A DNA stretch of 64,000 nt from Prosopocoilus inquinatus. Its lineage: Eukaryota; Arthropoda; Insecta; Coleoptera; Lucanidae. The notes beneath the pieces are model-generated. The model did not search any database. It was not told the DNA's origin and saw only the letters and a list, made by a program, of their open reading frames with translations. The stretch lies in NCBI GenBank assembly GCA_036172665.1, contig CM069870.1:56792212-56856211 (forward strand), in the 5' to 3' direction. Each line of letters begins with the position of its first letter. Position 1 is the first letter of the stretch. Shown in pieces: positions 34,406-47,458 of this stretch. The translations under genes were made by a program, and so were the position numbers.

Positions 34406-35526
34406 GTCTAGACAAACCAGAGTCCTCTGACAATGAAAAACCTACATAAAAAATGAAGATAATTGTCTTTCTGTAAATATTACCCCAGAATCCCGTAATA
34501 AAATGGTTTAATAACGGAACAAACGAAACAAACAGACAATAATAACGGAACATTTTTTTTGTCTTTCAATCCCGAACACAACTTTCTACAACTTTGTCTT
34601 CATAGAGTTTCTAATAGCAAAATGTGTATTTTAATAAATAAGATAAAGAATATAAATTGAAATTGCCAAGAGAAGCACATTGTACACGGTGCCATAAAAT
34701 ATAATGCAAAATATTTTAGTCTGGTGATAATTGGTGACGATAATTATTACGTCGCGTCGCCTTGAAAATATATTCTTAACCCTAACTGTTATTTTAATAA
34801 TTAATAGTTTTAGTAATATAATGTAATATTTGGAATAAGTCAATGACTTATGCACATATAGCATCCCAATTGTCATTGGTCTGACTTTTATACGTCTAAA
34901 TGCACAAAATAAACTACCCCGGAAAATTATTTACTACCTCATTTTTTGGTGAATTATTTATTGTTTTTTCTTCTTGTTTATTTTTGTTAAACTGTTTCGA
35001 CCTTTTAGACCAAATTTGTTGTATTAAAATATTAATGCCACAAAATACATAAACCTGTTTCAGTACCTACGGAAGTAAAAATTTTCATTCTTTGTGCACA
35101 TAAGTATAAATTAAGTTATGAAAATCGTTCATAAATATTTAAAAGGATACATAAAAAGTGACTTTATAAAAAATATTTTATGTCACTCGACTGCTGCAGA
35201 AACACTATGAATATACTGATTTCATACGTTGCAATTATTTAACGCAAATTTAAGTAAATAAATTACAAAAAAAAAATAGTTTATCGCTAACTTCGTGTCA
35301 ACATTTATTTAAATATTTTTCTTAAATACCGCGTGTCTCAAGATGGTCGGCGGCCGGCGTATATAGCAAACCATAATACCTATAAGAGAAAAAAATTATA
35401 GTCAAGGTGACCAAGAGAAGTTCAAAGAAAATATTTTAAGTATTTGAATTGGCTGCAAGTGGGCGCAATCAATGGGCTCAACAATAAAAATTAATTTTAT
35501 TAACAAAAGTTTCAGAATAAGCTATA
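34406..35526. other. Intergenic, no feature recognised
   Basis: AT-rich; one 81-codon minus-strand frame at 34631-34876, not recognisable. Confidence 0.4.
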
Positions 35527-36126
35527 CAGAGTGTTTCATGATTAACCGGCAGCAGACGAAGTATGGATAGAGCACAGGAAATGGAATCAATTTGTTTAAA
35601 AAACAAACAAAAAAAAATCTTTTTTTGGGCCCCGAAAGCTGTCCTGAGTACGTGTAAATACGCCAACCGTGACCTACACCAATCCGTATTGGGAACAAAT
35701 AAACTGTGTGCGATGAATGCAATAAACAGATTAAGACGGCCATAAATAGGACAAAAATAGTCCGAGAAAACTGGTGGTGATGCAAGTTCATAAAATGATG
35801 TAACAAAATAATACCGATCTAAGAACGTACCTGACAAACAATATTTTTTTCGCTTATTGTTCCACTGACCTACTGAGCTAAACGTTCAGAGACAAGTGAC
35901 CCATCCTTGATACGCGTATGTCGTTCTTATATGGTAGGTCGGGACCTGCTAAGCCGTTCTGATTTGTTTCACAAAACAGGGCCGCACTCACCCCATCGCT
36001 CTTTTTTTAACGTCCATTTGTATGGTAACTACCGCTTTTTGGTCAATATATTGTTAACCAAATTGGTTCAATTTTCTGTGCTCTACCCAAACTTCGTCTG
36101 CTGCCGGTTAATCATGATACACCCTA
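35527..36126. mobile_element. TA-flanked TIR element of 600 bp
   Basis: The left terminus runs from 35527 (gtgtttcatgattaaccggc, then agcagacgaag) and the right terminus is its inverse complement ending at 36126. Pairing continues for about 60 bp through a tagagcacag block. TA flanks at 35525-35526 and 36127-36128 fit Tc1/mariner-type insertion. A 119-codon minus-strand frame inside (35478-35837 reaches outside the element) matches no transposase. Confidence 0.85.
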
Positions 36127-38129
36127 TATAATAAACAAGTGTTGGATAAAACTATGTATTACAAACATGCTTTAACAACTAATAAGTCACTTGTATAATA
36201 AATAGCTACTAATATTTAAAGTTAAAATTTTTAATGAACAAATATTGATCGAATAGGTTAACGTCAGAAAGAAATTATTCACTGTCGTCTAAAATGATGT
36301 CTTGAGCGACGAATTAATTTTTTATTTTGACTTACTCGATTAGTATTATTTGCTCATTATTAATTTCAACTTGTAATACTAAAATTAATGACACAGCTCT
36401 TGTTCTGGTAATGTGTTATTGTAACAAATTGTGTAATTGATTGTTAGATGCTAAAATTTGCTTAAAATTTTTATATGTTAACATAAGGCAACATTTTTAG
36501 CATGCAAAATTTCCATGGCCACAGTTAAAAAAAAGCACTGTGTGTACTATCATGTTTAAACTAAATGGTACCATTTGGTTATTTCGCAACCCTTATAGTA
36601 AGTAAGAGGGGATGACTGTGACGTACCGTTTTAAGTGCTTATCGCTGAATATTCATAAAGGTGCGATTTGCGTTTAATATCGAATAAGCATTAATTACAT
36701 TTACAATTCAAGTAGTATTAAATCAGATGCAAGCAGCTCTCTAGATTATTAAAAAATTAAAGCGGATTTTTTCCTGGGCAGGATAATTGAAGCAATCAGC
36801 AAATTTCCTTCGAAAGCGCAGCATCATGAATATTCACTTGATTAATAGTTGCATCAATATTCATCACCTCGGAAGTAACGCCTTCCTTTTTTCAAAATAA
36901 ATTTCACAACTAATTCAGTATTCAAATTGCTTAATTGAAGCACGCAGGCGAGTTTTTCTGCCGTATTAACATTTTCCGAAGCACCTCGTTTTATTCTCGG
37001 CGAAAAGAATTCGCACGAAATTTGCTTTACGAATGCCGCCGCATTCATCAAAATAACAGGCACATTACATTACCAAAATTAAATTCGTCTTTGAGCCCCC
37101 ACGACTTCGCGAGTAAAGGACTTGTTGAGTGTAACCTGAATACTCGCGTATTCATGTAGGAAAAATCTTTGTAGCTGAGAAGTGCGTTTTATTTAAGCGG
37201 AAAAGCAATGTAGATATAAATGAAATGAAGCGAATTCTAGAATAAAATAATAAATTTCTACAACTTGTTGAATTCGTGTTACATGAATTATATTAATAAC
37301 AATAGCTCATGCCCTATCCAATAACGTTCGACCCTCTTATACGTATTTCCAGTTTCGCAGGGCTGATAAATACATTTTAGAGGCCTTTTGTTGAAGCTTC
37401 CCTTCCGCCGTACTGCCAGCTCAAATAAAATCAAAAGGGCATTATGTTGCGTTCTGTCACCAGAATGTGTGTACCGGAGAGGAACTCCTTTCCTCCTTGA
37501 ATTTACGGCTTGTAGATTCACAATTTTATTTATTTTAGCACATTTATTTATCACACATGAGGAGAAGGAAACAATGATATACAATTATAAATACTGCAAC
37601 AAACAAAATCAAAACAAGAGATCAAAATCAAAATTTTGTTACATCCCCAAAAGATCAAAATCTTTTTAAAGTTCATTTCAGAATGAAAGTTCCTGTGCCT
37701 TAAAGAAACTGTAAAACAGTGATTTACTGGGAGGCGTACGTACTTTCTTGGGGACACACGGACTAATGCAAAAGGGGGCGGGAAAAATTTATTTTTTGTA
37801 TAATTTTCATAATGTTATAAATTCAAAAATGTAAATAATATAAATAAACTCTCATTACATTAAATTTTATAATCTATTTATTTTTAATTTTCTTTCCTAA
37901 CTAAATTATCAACAAAAGCGTTTCAGCGGTGTGCGTTGTTTTTGGCGTGTTTACTACTGATAATAATCGTAGAAGTGGTGTTTTTAGGAATACACTTTTA
38001 ATCGTAATATTTTTGAACAAATGAATAAGTTTTAGATTGGTTACAAGAAAAAAATCATAAAAATAAAGATACTGATGCTGATACTAATAAAGTTAGTAGA
38101 GACACAAGGAATAAGGAGATATAACTCCT
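36127..38129. other. Intergenic, no feature recognised
   Basis: Overlapping open frames on both strands around 36854-37159 and 37288-37757 have no recognisable domain. Confidence 0.4.
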
Positions 38130-38460
38130 AAGACAAGAAAATACGATACGTTATATTCATCTTTAGGATTCACAAGTATTATTATAGACAGCTTGGAATA
38201 GCCAATGTGTTTGTTTTGTACGAACATTTTGGTTGCTGATAGTATAAATACAGGCAAACTAAAACAACACCTTGAAACTATGCACTCTGAATACGTTGGT
38301 AAGCCTATAGAATCTTTTTCAAAGAGAATTAGAAGAGTTTAACAAGCAAAAGCAAAAGTTCCAAGAAAATAGTTTCTGCTCCATCAAATGCGTTGCTAAC
38401 GTCATACCAAGTTTCTTACAGAATCGCAAAATGTAAAATTCTATATGAAAGAATTCGAAA
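38130..38460 (+). pseudogene. Decayed hAT transposase with BED-type zinc finger
   Basis: Frame 1 (38130-38340) reads RKYDTLYSSLGFTSI, an in-frame TAG, PMCLFCTNILVADSI, then KLKQHLETMHSEYVGKPIES. This has the C-x2-C ... H-x4-H BED finger and the H-x-E-Y-x-x-K-P-x-x-F signature of ZBED5/FAM200-like hAT transposases. After a frameshift, VSAPSNALLTSYQVSYRIAK (from 38372) matches the following SYxVSYxIAKxxKP segment. The DDE catalytic region was not found. It probably belongs to one degraded element reaching to about 41.19 kb, whose end resembles 33960-34405. Confidence 0.75.
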
Positions 38461-39603
38461 ACTATATTGTAAAAAAATGTTTAATTACATTTTTGTATCA
38501 AGTAGTTGATAAGTACTTTGGGATCTGCTTTGAAAGTCCTTTCCACGGGAAAAGATAATATGATTTCTTATGTTTCGCGTACTCAGTGCAAAACTATATT
38601 TAATAAAATCTTCTGTTTCATTTTCTGTTTAATCTGGAACGTTCTATTCAGCATCCCAGGCTTCGATTTGAAGTTGTGAGAAGTTCGGAAAAACAGCGCA
38701 AAATGACATCATTACGCCATGTAGCAGTTGATAGCACCTACGATAGAAGCTCATCGCAGGTACTTGGTGAGAAATCACGAGATAGTTAATAAAAAAAAAA
38801 ACATTAAAATTTGAATTAATAGATAGTTAATCTGCGGACTTCGATTCAGCATCAAATATTACAAGCGTCTTTCTCGTACTGGGCGACTGTAAACTGAACT
38901 TCACATTTAATTTTCTTTTATTAAATTTAATAATCTTCTTTAAGTTTGAAATACGTGAACGGAAGGCAAAAGCTTTCCCCGTGAAGTGAATTTGTTTTGT
39001 TTTTATGTATTTAACACTGTTTCGAATAAAGTCTTTCGTTTGATTTATATAAAATCATTATGCTTTCTTAAATTTTGAATTATGAAAAGAAAATTGGATT
39101 CAGTTTGGTAAGCTAATATACCGCTTAAAAGTATCTCTCTCCCTTTTTATCATTTTATTTCTATAAAGTTCGGTTTCCTTGTATAACGTTTTGCAATTAT
39201 AAAAGATTTATTTTGTAAACTATCTACATATTATATGTTCTTGTTATTTTTGTATTATTTCGCAAGTCGTCTTTTCTTTAAAATATTTGTTAAAATTACC
39301 ATTATCTTTTATTTCGTTAATTATAAGTTCCATCATTTAATTACCTTCAACAAGTTAGTCCAGAGAGGAAATCTTCGCAAGGAGAGAGACAACCAGAGTG
39401 GATATTTTTACAATCTTCAGACGAATAACAGCCCTACTTCTATTTTTCGGGAGTCGTCGAAAGTGTAGTTTTGGCTTTTAACTTATACTAGCTACCAAAC
39501 TAGAAAATTTATTTCCAACAGTGGCTCGTTGGTCTAAAGAGCAGGTTGGGTTTTCTGTAAAACGGGAGTGGTTCTGTGTTGTAAAAATAATAGATATTTT
39601 CAT
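38461..39603. other. Probably the body of the decayed hAT element; nothing codable
   Basis: No recognisable transposase segments remain; an open frame at 39235-39468 is low-complexity. Confidence 0.35.
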
Positions 39604-39848
39604 AAAAATTTTGTTGCAAATCGTTTATGATTGCATTGAAACAGCTTAAACAGCCGTACATAGGTTGCTCGAAGTTTTCATTGCAATCAAAAATTATTTG
39701 CAACAAATTTTTTAAAACTTTCGTTATGCTTTGACATCAAGCATGGCCGCCTTGCATGGGATAAACTTATTATGTAGCAAACCCTATTTGTCTATCCTAC
39801 TGCAATGTCAGATCAAAAAGCGATCGCAGGATGTCCCCGTTTTATCTA
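39604..39848 (-). mobile_element. Foldback element family, copy 3 (short)
   Basis: Two diverged arms (aaaattttgttgcaaatcgt at left; ttgcaatcaaaaattatttg at right) meet with little spacer, followed by the inverse terminal domain (catcaagcatggccgccttg, tctatcctactgcaatgtca). The most diverged of the four copies. Confidence 0.75.
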
Positions 39849-40235
39849 TTCACCAATATTTTCATACTACATAACGAAAAATTGTATTTGATAGCTATGA
39901 AAGTATTTACAATACATTTTCTATTATCGATTGCATACTCTTTAGTTATCAGTAATGTCAGTCCATAAAGCATGCGCACTTTTCTTTAGACAGCCTGTAT
40001 GTTATTTTATATTCGGATTACTGACTGAAGTATAACCTTCTCAACAAGCACTATACATCTGTCGTCTCCATGAATAAGTGGTTAAGTCGAAAATTGTCCA
40101 AAATAAGTTGAGTGGTTTACAAAAAAACACGGAGTTGTTTTCTTCGTAATGTATGTGTAGCCAAATCAGGCATTGGCTCGAAAGGAAATTAACTGTGATA
40201 CGTGTTTAGTGATTTATTATAAAAACTATATCTTG

Positions 40236-40278
40236 CACAACTTTTCAGAGTCTAGAAGTCGCGCTCTGAAAAGTTGTG
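40236..40278. repeat. Perfect 15-bp inverted repeat
   Basis: cacaacttttcagag and ctctgaaaagttgtg, separated by 13 bases. It could form a small hairpin; function unknown. Confidence 0.8.
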
Positions 40279-40859
40279 AAATTTGAGTTAACCACTTGTT
40301 CACCGAGTATGTAAGTAAGAACAAAAGTTATCAAATTTTATTGTCACATTCAAGGGGTTTATACTTACAGTAATGCACATATTTTCAAATTGGACCCTCA
40401 ATAAATCATAATTACCTAACAACACGAAATTGCAATTTCTACTTTTAATCCAATTACCTAGCGCCATTAAGCGTTAAAAGGGAGATTGTCCTGCAACTTA
40501 TGGCTGTGGGGTCCGAAACCCTTCTGGAAATAGCCGATATTGTCTGTGAACCCCGAATGGTCCTGTCTAATAACTTGTTGTAGAATGGGATTATTTGTTA
40601 TTTTGGTTTCATAACTGTGGTATAAAATGAAAGCGTATGTATAGTAATTAATACACTTTCATTGGTTGATGCAGATGATACAGTTAAATTGGTAATAAAA
40701 CCTTATATGCGCCAACGCAAACCTCACCCTTAAAACTCTGTGCTACAAGGCTCACAGAAATGGCAATTAACTATGTCATTTTTGAGCCTGTATTTTTAGT
40801 TAATAGTTAGTTGATATCCAAGTCATTTTTAACTATTAAGATAAAGTTCTAACTAGAAA

Positions 40860-41190
40860 TTGAAATAAACACAAAATAAAATCTAATAAAAGAAAAAAAC
40901 AGGGGTCGTTTCAATGATTATATTAAAATTGAAATAAATATAGTCAAATAAGGAATAAAAAAACTGACAATTTTTTTAACAGAACTTTGTAAAAAAAAAT
41001 AATTTAAAAAAATTGCTAGTCAAATAGAATCACAGATTGCGCAATTTTCCAAAATTTAACCCTAGTTATTCATATTAACATATTTACATATACTGTTTCA
41101 GAAATATGAATTACAGTTGAAGGGGGTCGATGGAAATTTTTATTTCCTTGTAAGGGTTTGATACTTTGATAAAATTGAGAGCTCCTGATT
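40860..41190 (+). mobile_element. Degraded right end of a hAT element, related to 33960-34405
   Basis: Shares the A-rich block (aaataaaatctaataaaaga) and the subterminal agggggtcgatgg and gagctcctga order with 33960-34405, though its terminus has diverged. Likely the 3' end of the element whose transposase scrap is at 38130. Confidence 0.5.
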
Positions 41191-42068
41191 TAAGCTGCAG
41201 TCTGATTATGTTCGTATCGTACACGAATTAAATAAAGTTGGGCAATAAGACAAGACAATGATTCCAAATCTCAAGAATTTGAAATACAGAATATTTCCAA
41301 ATTTCATTTAAGTGACTAACGTGTTTTTTATAATCTGAAGTCAGATGTGACTAGTGCACGTTAAATTTGAAATATACACAGACTGCACCATTCACAGCAC
41401 TCTAGTCGTCGTATTAAAAACAGTTAAACTGAACCGCTTTCAATGTTGTGAGTCGTGACACTAAAAAAGTGAATTCTCAAAAAGGTTATATTTAACACAA
41501 ATGAAAAAAACTTCTGCGGATTTGGACAGGATAAAAAAGGAAAGATGAAACCTGAATAAGTTATTGAAAAATAAGAAATAAAATATTGAAAAAGTCTGTC
41601 TGATCATTCGAGGCGATGAAAAGAAACTGGAAAGTTGAAGTGACAGAAGCAACGTAAGACAAAGAACAAGGTGAATAAAATGAAGAAGACTGCAAAGAAA
41701 GGCAAAATTATACCTGGTTTGTACCATAGGTATAATCATATCAGGGTATTTAAGGCATTTAAAAACTTTTAAAATACCAAATAGTTTCGTTTCAGGTTCT
41801 GAAAAGTGATGGTTTATAAATTAAAATGTTTAGAATGAAAAAAAAAAACGAAAATCATAATCCTTTTCACAAAAAGCCATTACATAACCAAAAAGTTTAG
41901 GATAGGTACAAAATAATTGACACAAATTCCTAAAAATTAAAAGTTACTTAGAAAAAATCTAGCAAAGTTCAAATAAAAGGTTATCTAATTCAAACGCATC
42001 TAACGCATGAGCGTCAGCTGTTACCTGAAAAGACCACATCAAGGACACTTCACATTACATAATCGCAT
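41191..42068. other. Intergenic, no feature recognised
   Basis: A 92-codon minus-strand frame at 41461-41739 is Phe/Leu/Ser-rich and not recognisable. Confidence 0.4.
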
Positions 42069-42269
42069 GAATTTCGGTGTTTTTGTTATAATAGTGAATG
42101 AAACAGATGCTGACAGTTTATAGAAACAATATGCAATCTAGCCGATCCTAAAAGAGCTCGGTAAACACGTTGTAGTCAAAGTGAATTCGATGTTTTTGTT
42201 GCAATTGTGAATGAAACTGATACTAATAGTTTATGAGCAACAATGAGCAATGTGTAGCAACGCTAGCCG
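42069..42269 (+). repeat. Direct repeat of about 80 bp
   Basis: Copies at about 42069-42148 and 42183-42269 share tgtttttgtt, gtgaatgaaac and agtttat blocks followed by gcaat and ctagccg. A local duplication with clear divergence. Confidence 0.7.
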
Positions 42270-42767
42270 GAGAAGAAAGTGCCCGTAATAACATTTCATA
42301 GGTAAAAAAAGTGTCCTTGATATGGACCCTTTTAGTATCAGATGTACCTCGCTTGTGCTTTATCCTCTGTCTTACATAATCTAAGGGCTTAACCCACTTA
42401 TGATTATAGCACTTACGAATGAAACTTTGTCTAAATGGAACTGAGGAGGGGAGAACAGACAGTTCTTTCGTCAAGATATGTCAAAATTTCAAAGACAAAA
42501 CTTGGAAATGTGGTTGATTTTCTCGTCCTTTTTCTTCGTTCATGAACCAAAGAGTTTCTATTAATTATGATAAAAATTGCTGATACATCATACTTGTAAT
42601 TAATGCACATGTCTGAACAAACAACAGGTGTGTAGAAAACCAACACCTCTTCGAGTTCTGTGCGTTTCTACGACTTGTTGGGCGGTCAATTTAAAAATAA
42701 ACTAATTTCTGTACAGAATACCGGTTTCTTACAAAAATAATTTGAAACATTTTAAATGGTTAAACTG

Positions 42768-42831
42768 GACAAGCCATTGTCACTAGATATACTAGTGACT
42801 ATTTTAGATATGCTAGTGACAATGGCCTGTC
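42768..42831. repeat. 64-bp palindrome
   Basis: Left gccattgtcactag and right ctagtgacaatggc are perfect inverse complements, extended outward by gaca and tgtc with one mismatch; the centre (ctagtgactattttag) is partly self-complementary. Possibly a tiny MITE. Confidence 0.8.
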
Positions 42832-43469
42832 TGCCTAAAGTAAACATCTACACGCACGAAACTGTTACTAAAATATCCAAATTAAATAATTAAATGTAAT
42901 TCACTCTGATCCAATATTGGTCTAGACAAAATATGAATGGGTAATCTACTTTATTAGGAATCCTAACATCTGAAAAGATTTACTTAGATTTGTTGTCATT
43001 CGATTGTCCAAACGGCATGCAGCAGCGCCATCACTCGTCGGTTCATCCAACTTCTGGTTCGTCGCATGCGTCGATGACCTTCCGAGCACGCTGTTACTAG
43101 GCGTTAACCATAAGCGAACTTCGTTGCGTATTTTAATTGTATACGCTTTTGGTCGAGAGAAATACGCCGTAGTAAACAGGTAAACGTAAAACGGAAAGAG
43201 AAGCAGCGAAGAAAAGAAGAAGTGGGTTCCTCTGCTCAAACAAAGAAATCGAGTATAAATACAGGCGCTTCAACAGCTCATTAATTACCTTTCTATTTGA
43301 AGTAGTAACGGGTTATTCACTTGGTAAAATTTACTTAAAACAAATCAAATGGTACACAAGGCACAAAGAATTCTAGTAACACTGTTATTAATCACAATCA
43401 TGCTTAGACCAGCAACAATTCACGAGAAATCTGTTACGGTTGTTTTGCAACATCATCATTATCTTCACT
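42832..43469. other. Intergenic, no feature recognised
   Basis: No recognised element; a 97-codon minus-strand frame at 42946-43239 has no known domain. Confidence 0.4.
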
Positions 43470-43694
43470 CTCGATAGTTATTCTGTGAACCGCATGTTGC
43501 TAGCACTGAGGCATGCGCTTTCTCTTCGAGTTAATTTTCTGAATTTACGATAGTATAAATCGGGGCACGTGGGACAAGCATTTTCGCGCTCGAAACTTGC
43601 ACTGAGGCATGCGCTTTCTCTTCGAGTTAATTTTCTGAATTTACGATTGGCTAAATCGGGGCACGTGGGACGAGCATTTTTGCGCTAGAAACGT
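43470..43694 (+). repeat. Dispersed repeat with a 96-bp tandem duplication
   Basis: Two tandem units (43503-43598 and 43599-43694) each begin gcactgaggcatgcgctttc and share gaatttacga and tcggggcacgtggga, with few differences. A single-unit homologue with the same left flank (gatagttattctgtgaa) is at 48973-49135. No coding frame is preserved between copies. Confidence 0.85.
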
Positions 43695-43999
43695 ATTTTG
43701 GTGAAGAAACCACCACCTTACATCAACAAATCTATACCACTCGTGGTTGATGATGATTACCAAAATTAATACGTAACACCAGGAGAAGTTGTATCAAAAA
43801 TAACCAGAGGCTGTTAAGTATGGGTGTACGTGTTGGTCATGGTCATCCTCTGTAGCTGTTGCAACCGAAGAAGTTTCGATGTCATTTTAGCAAAGGGAAG
43901 TAATTAACGGAATCTTTAGTTCTTGAGCGCATCTGTCCGAAGAAAATCTGATCACACTTCTTCAGATTCACACCAGCTATACTATTCGATAAAACTATA

Positions 44000-44557
44000 C
44001 ACAACGTGCTGCGTTTTGAAACGCAACATAAGAAATCCAATGTTCATTTAAAAGTGCTCGAATTGGTTTCCCTAATTATTTTACAGCAAAATTCCATTTA
44101 GGTTTCTTAACGTGCTCTTCAAGATGAATATGTCTGTGAAGTTTGAAAATTTTTCATTCGCTCAGTTTCAAGATATTTAGGGAATATCAGTAACGAAATT
44201 CAATTTGTATCATTATCAGTACGGCCTTAATCAGTAAATGATAAAATGAATTACTGGAAAAGCGTTTTCTATCAACCTTTTTCATAAACAACTAGACTTA
44301 TTAATTATCTGTCTAGTTTTCACTATCATTGATCAAGGCTGTGCTGATGGTATAAATTGAATTTGGTTAGAGATTTTTTTTTAATATCTTAAAACTAGGG
44401 GCATGAAAAATTCTCAAACTTCACAAACATATTCATCTTGAAGAGTATTTAAAAAAAACTAAATATAATTTTGCTGTAAAATAATTAGGGAAGCCAATAT
44501 TCGAGCACCTTTAAATTGACATACGGTTTCCTAGGTTGCGTTTCAAAATGCAGCATG
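44000..44557. mobile_element. Second copy of the cagggtg-end MITE, with a nested insertion
   Basis: The ends (gtgctgcgttttgaaacgca; ttgcgtttcaaaatgcagca) match the 304-bp element at 29318. TA flanks at 43998-43999 and 44558-44559. The extra length comes from about 44206-44346, itself an inverted repeat (atcagtacggccttaatcag against tgatcaaggctgtgctgat), so a second small element lies inside. Confidence 0.78.
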
Positions 44558-46619
44558 TATAGAAAAGTAAATTAAATCATTTCAAAATTAAAGTTCGAGT
44601 CAATACAAATTAGAACTATGTAAAGTATCCACCAGAACGATAAAAAGTATTGCTTACGCGGTTATTTCCAAATCTCGTCAAAATGCAATGCGACTAATTA
44701 TAAGCGCGTCATATTTATACGTTTCAATTATGAAATTAGCATTGAAGCAATTATCGTTTAGAAGATATCACGTAAATTAAATTTAGTAAGATGCTAACCA
44801 ATTGGTAGTTTGATCTTCGGACCTGAACCTTCTACCCACTAAGTACATAAAAAACAAATTTTAAAAAAATAGCTGAATTAAGTACTTTCCTTCGTTCGTG
44901 AGTCAGTTTTAAAGTCGTCGGATAGTAGTCGTAAAATGAGGTAGCAAACTAAAACTCTTTTATTATTTTATTAATTTTGTACGCCACCCGTTTTCGAACG
45001 TGCCTGTATTACTGATATTAGAAACAATTAAACGATTCTTTAAAAAATAAGTATATAGAAAAACAATATTAAAATAACAACCAAAAAAATATAAAAACTT
45101 TTTGTGTAAAATAAATAAAAATGAAAACAAAAGAACACAGTACGTATATAATTAACACTTAAGTGATACGTTGCTAATTACGGTGTTTAAAGGGCTTTTA
45201 ACTTCTTAAAATTATAGACCGGAATAATTACGAGCAAAGCACGAAAACTCTATCTCGGGGCTTAATCAGGCGCGGAAACTAGTAATTTGCACGTCCCAAG
45301 TTCTCAGTAATTGTCAAATTATGATGTTTTAAAGCAGCGGCGATATCTTAATTGTCCTGAAAATCAGAGGACGCAGCGTGAAATTTGAAATTCAAAATTA
45401 ATTATTATAGAAACCGTAATGAGTTGCTATGCTCGTCGGAAATTGCATGTGCAGAGTAGTTTTATTTGTTCCTAAAATTCCGCCGAGAAAATCGAAATTT
45501 AGAGGAGGAGCTGGAATATTTTCAAGTCATCCTTTTATCAATTTACTCATCAATTCACTCGCAATCAGTCTTATGAACACGAAACAATTTGTTTGCACGC
45601 TTTCCAATCGAAAGGGAAAAGGTTGACGAGTTTTGTTGTTGAAATTGAAAGTTGAGGACTTGAATTTACGGCAATACATTAAAACCTCCACGAGTATTCA
45701 GTTTGAAATTTTCATAAGTGTGGTTTCATGATGATTTTCACTTCGGGTGACGTACTTCAGCTGACCCTTCACATGTCTATCATAAATTGAGGCGGCCCCC
45801 ACAATGGAATGCAGACAATGGCCCTTTTGACCGCACACACTACACGTCATTACCATTCGCCCCTAATTCAGCCAGCATTCCGTAAAACTCGTCCCAGTCG
45901 ACATGTTTGGAATAAAAATCATAAAATCCAATCACGCAGACGGAATTGCTAACGAGCGCCTTTAATAAAATCGATTAAATCGTTTTTGTAAAGCAGCCCG
46001 ACGCGTGTCACTGTTTGCTTTCAACGGATTGTTTCCTGGATAGATTTGATTCGGGCGGCAATTTTGGGACGTGCTTGTTTTGCCAGAAATTCAACTCTTG
46101 ACTATTCAATTCTACATAACACGAGCAGGGCGTTTTTGTTTTATCGTAACAAAGAAGCAAATTTTCAAACGTCTACAAAAAGAACCTGATGATGAAATAT
46201 TCATAACAAGGAGTAAGATGGCACACCATACTTAAAGAATCTTAGGGTATCTTATTTTGATTTGAAAATATTTGTTTTGTTTTAGGTCTGTATAAATTTT
46301 TCTTTCTGTTCTCTTTTGTTGTCCATTTCAATATCTCGTTACTTATTGACTCCTTGATGTACTTCCACTTTCATTTTCGCTTCTTTATGTTTATTTCAAT
46401 GCTGATCTTATGTAAGGTTTCGAATTTCCTATTTGTACAAATAATTGATTTTTATTTAGTATTCCGGCCTGAAACAAAGCTTTCATTCTGATTTGCGACG
46501 CCAGCATTCCAATAATTTTTTAAGCAATTGTCTGTTTTATGTATGCAATCTATTGGGAAACGTAACAAGTAAATGAATAAAATATTTTTTTTCAATTTGA
46601 CAAATAAATCGTTATTTAA
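44558..46619. other. Intergenic; GC-richer block at about 45750-46100
   Basis: No exon recognised. The block from about 45750 to 46100 has more GC than its surroundings but no convincing frame or splice sites. Confidence 0.35.
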
Positions 46620-47105
46620 TGTGTACCATGTAGAGCTTCAAAAAGTCTCGATTTTTTGGATGTTTCGATTTTGCAGAGACAATGTCCCGATTTGCAAAAC
46701 TTAGAAGTTAGCAACCCTACTTGAAACATTCTAAGCCTGATTATGTTGAATCACACGAATCTTGAAATGTACCTCCTCCCCGACATTCAAATCTGGAAAT
46801 GCACCTCTGCCACAGAATAAGCGTCATACTAAGAATTATCTGTCATTGATTCAGGGTATTGACGTGATGCCTGTAGGTAACCTGGTAACTAGTGAAAGGC
46901 AACGTTGTTTTTCGAATTATAATTAATTGTACAACAATTTAACAGTTTTGAGATAAGAAAATATTAAATTTATTGTTCGAATACTCATAATCTCTATATA
47001 AAAACGTGCACGCAGAATGCACTCTGTAGCGATACCGAAAATATTTAGAGGTGGGCCTCAGAATTGAATTGCTCCTGGGACCTCTAAAGTGCTAAATCCG
47101 TCACT
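46620..47105 (+). repeat. Dispersed repeat, copy A
   Basis: Two blocks (about 46640-46720, containing gacaatgtcccgatttgcaa; and 47010-47105, containing aaaatatttagaggtgggcc and ctgggacctctaaagtgct) recur in the same order at 48680-48896. The second copy is shorter between blocks. Type unknown. Confidence 0.7.
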
Positions 47106-47458
47106 GCATTAAATACTAATAGATTCTATGAGTACAGTCTACGGTCGGCACATACAGTATTCAGTTTTAGTGATTGCCGAGCAAAGTGTTGCCAGACGAT
47201 TGATTAAATCTTAAGTCACCAGATTAGCGGACAAAAAGTCACCAATTTAATTTTTAACGTTATTATATCGAGACTTAAAAATTATGTAAAATATTTAAGT
47301 ACAAGATGATTAAACAAAAACAAAAACCTCAAATACTTTCTCTGATTCGCTTTTCGCGAAAGTACGGTCGAAAGCAAAAAATAGTAGACAATTACTGTTT
47401 TCTGTAATTTTTCTTTCTCAAAATACAAATTTTACCAAAGTTATGAACCTGTTAAATA

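Noticed and set aside
35478..35837. 119- and 94-codon minus-strand frames
   Set aside because: They overlap the terminal repeat of the TA-flanked element at 35527 and match no transposase.
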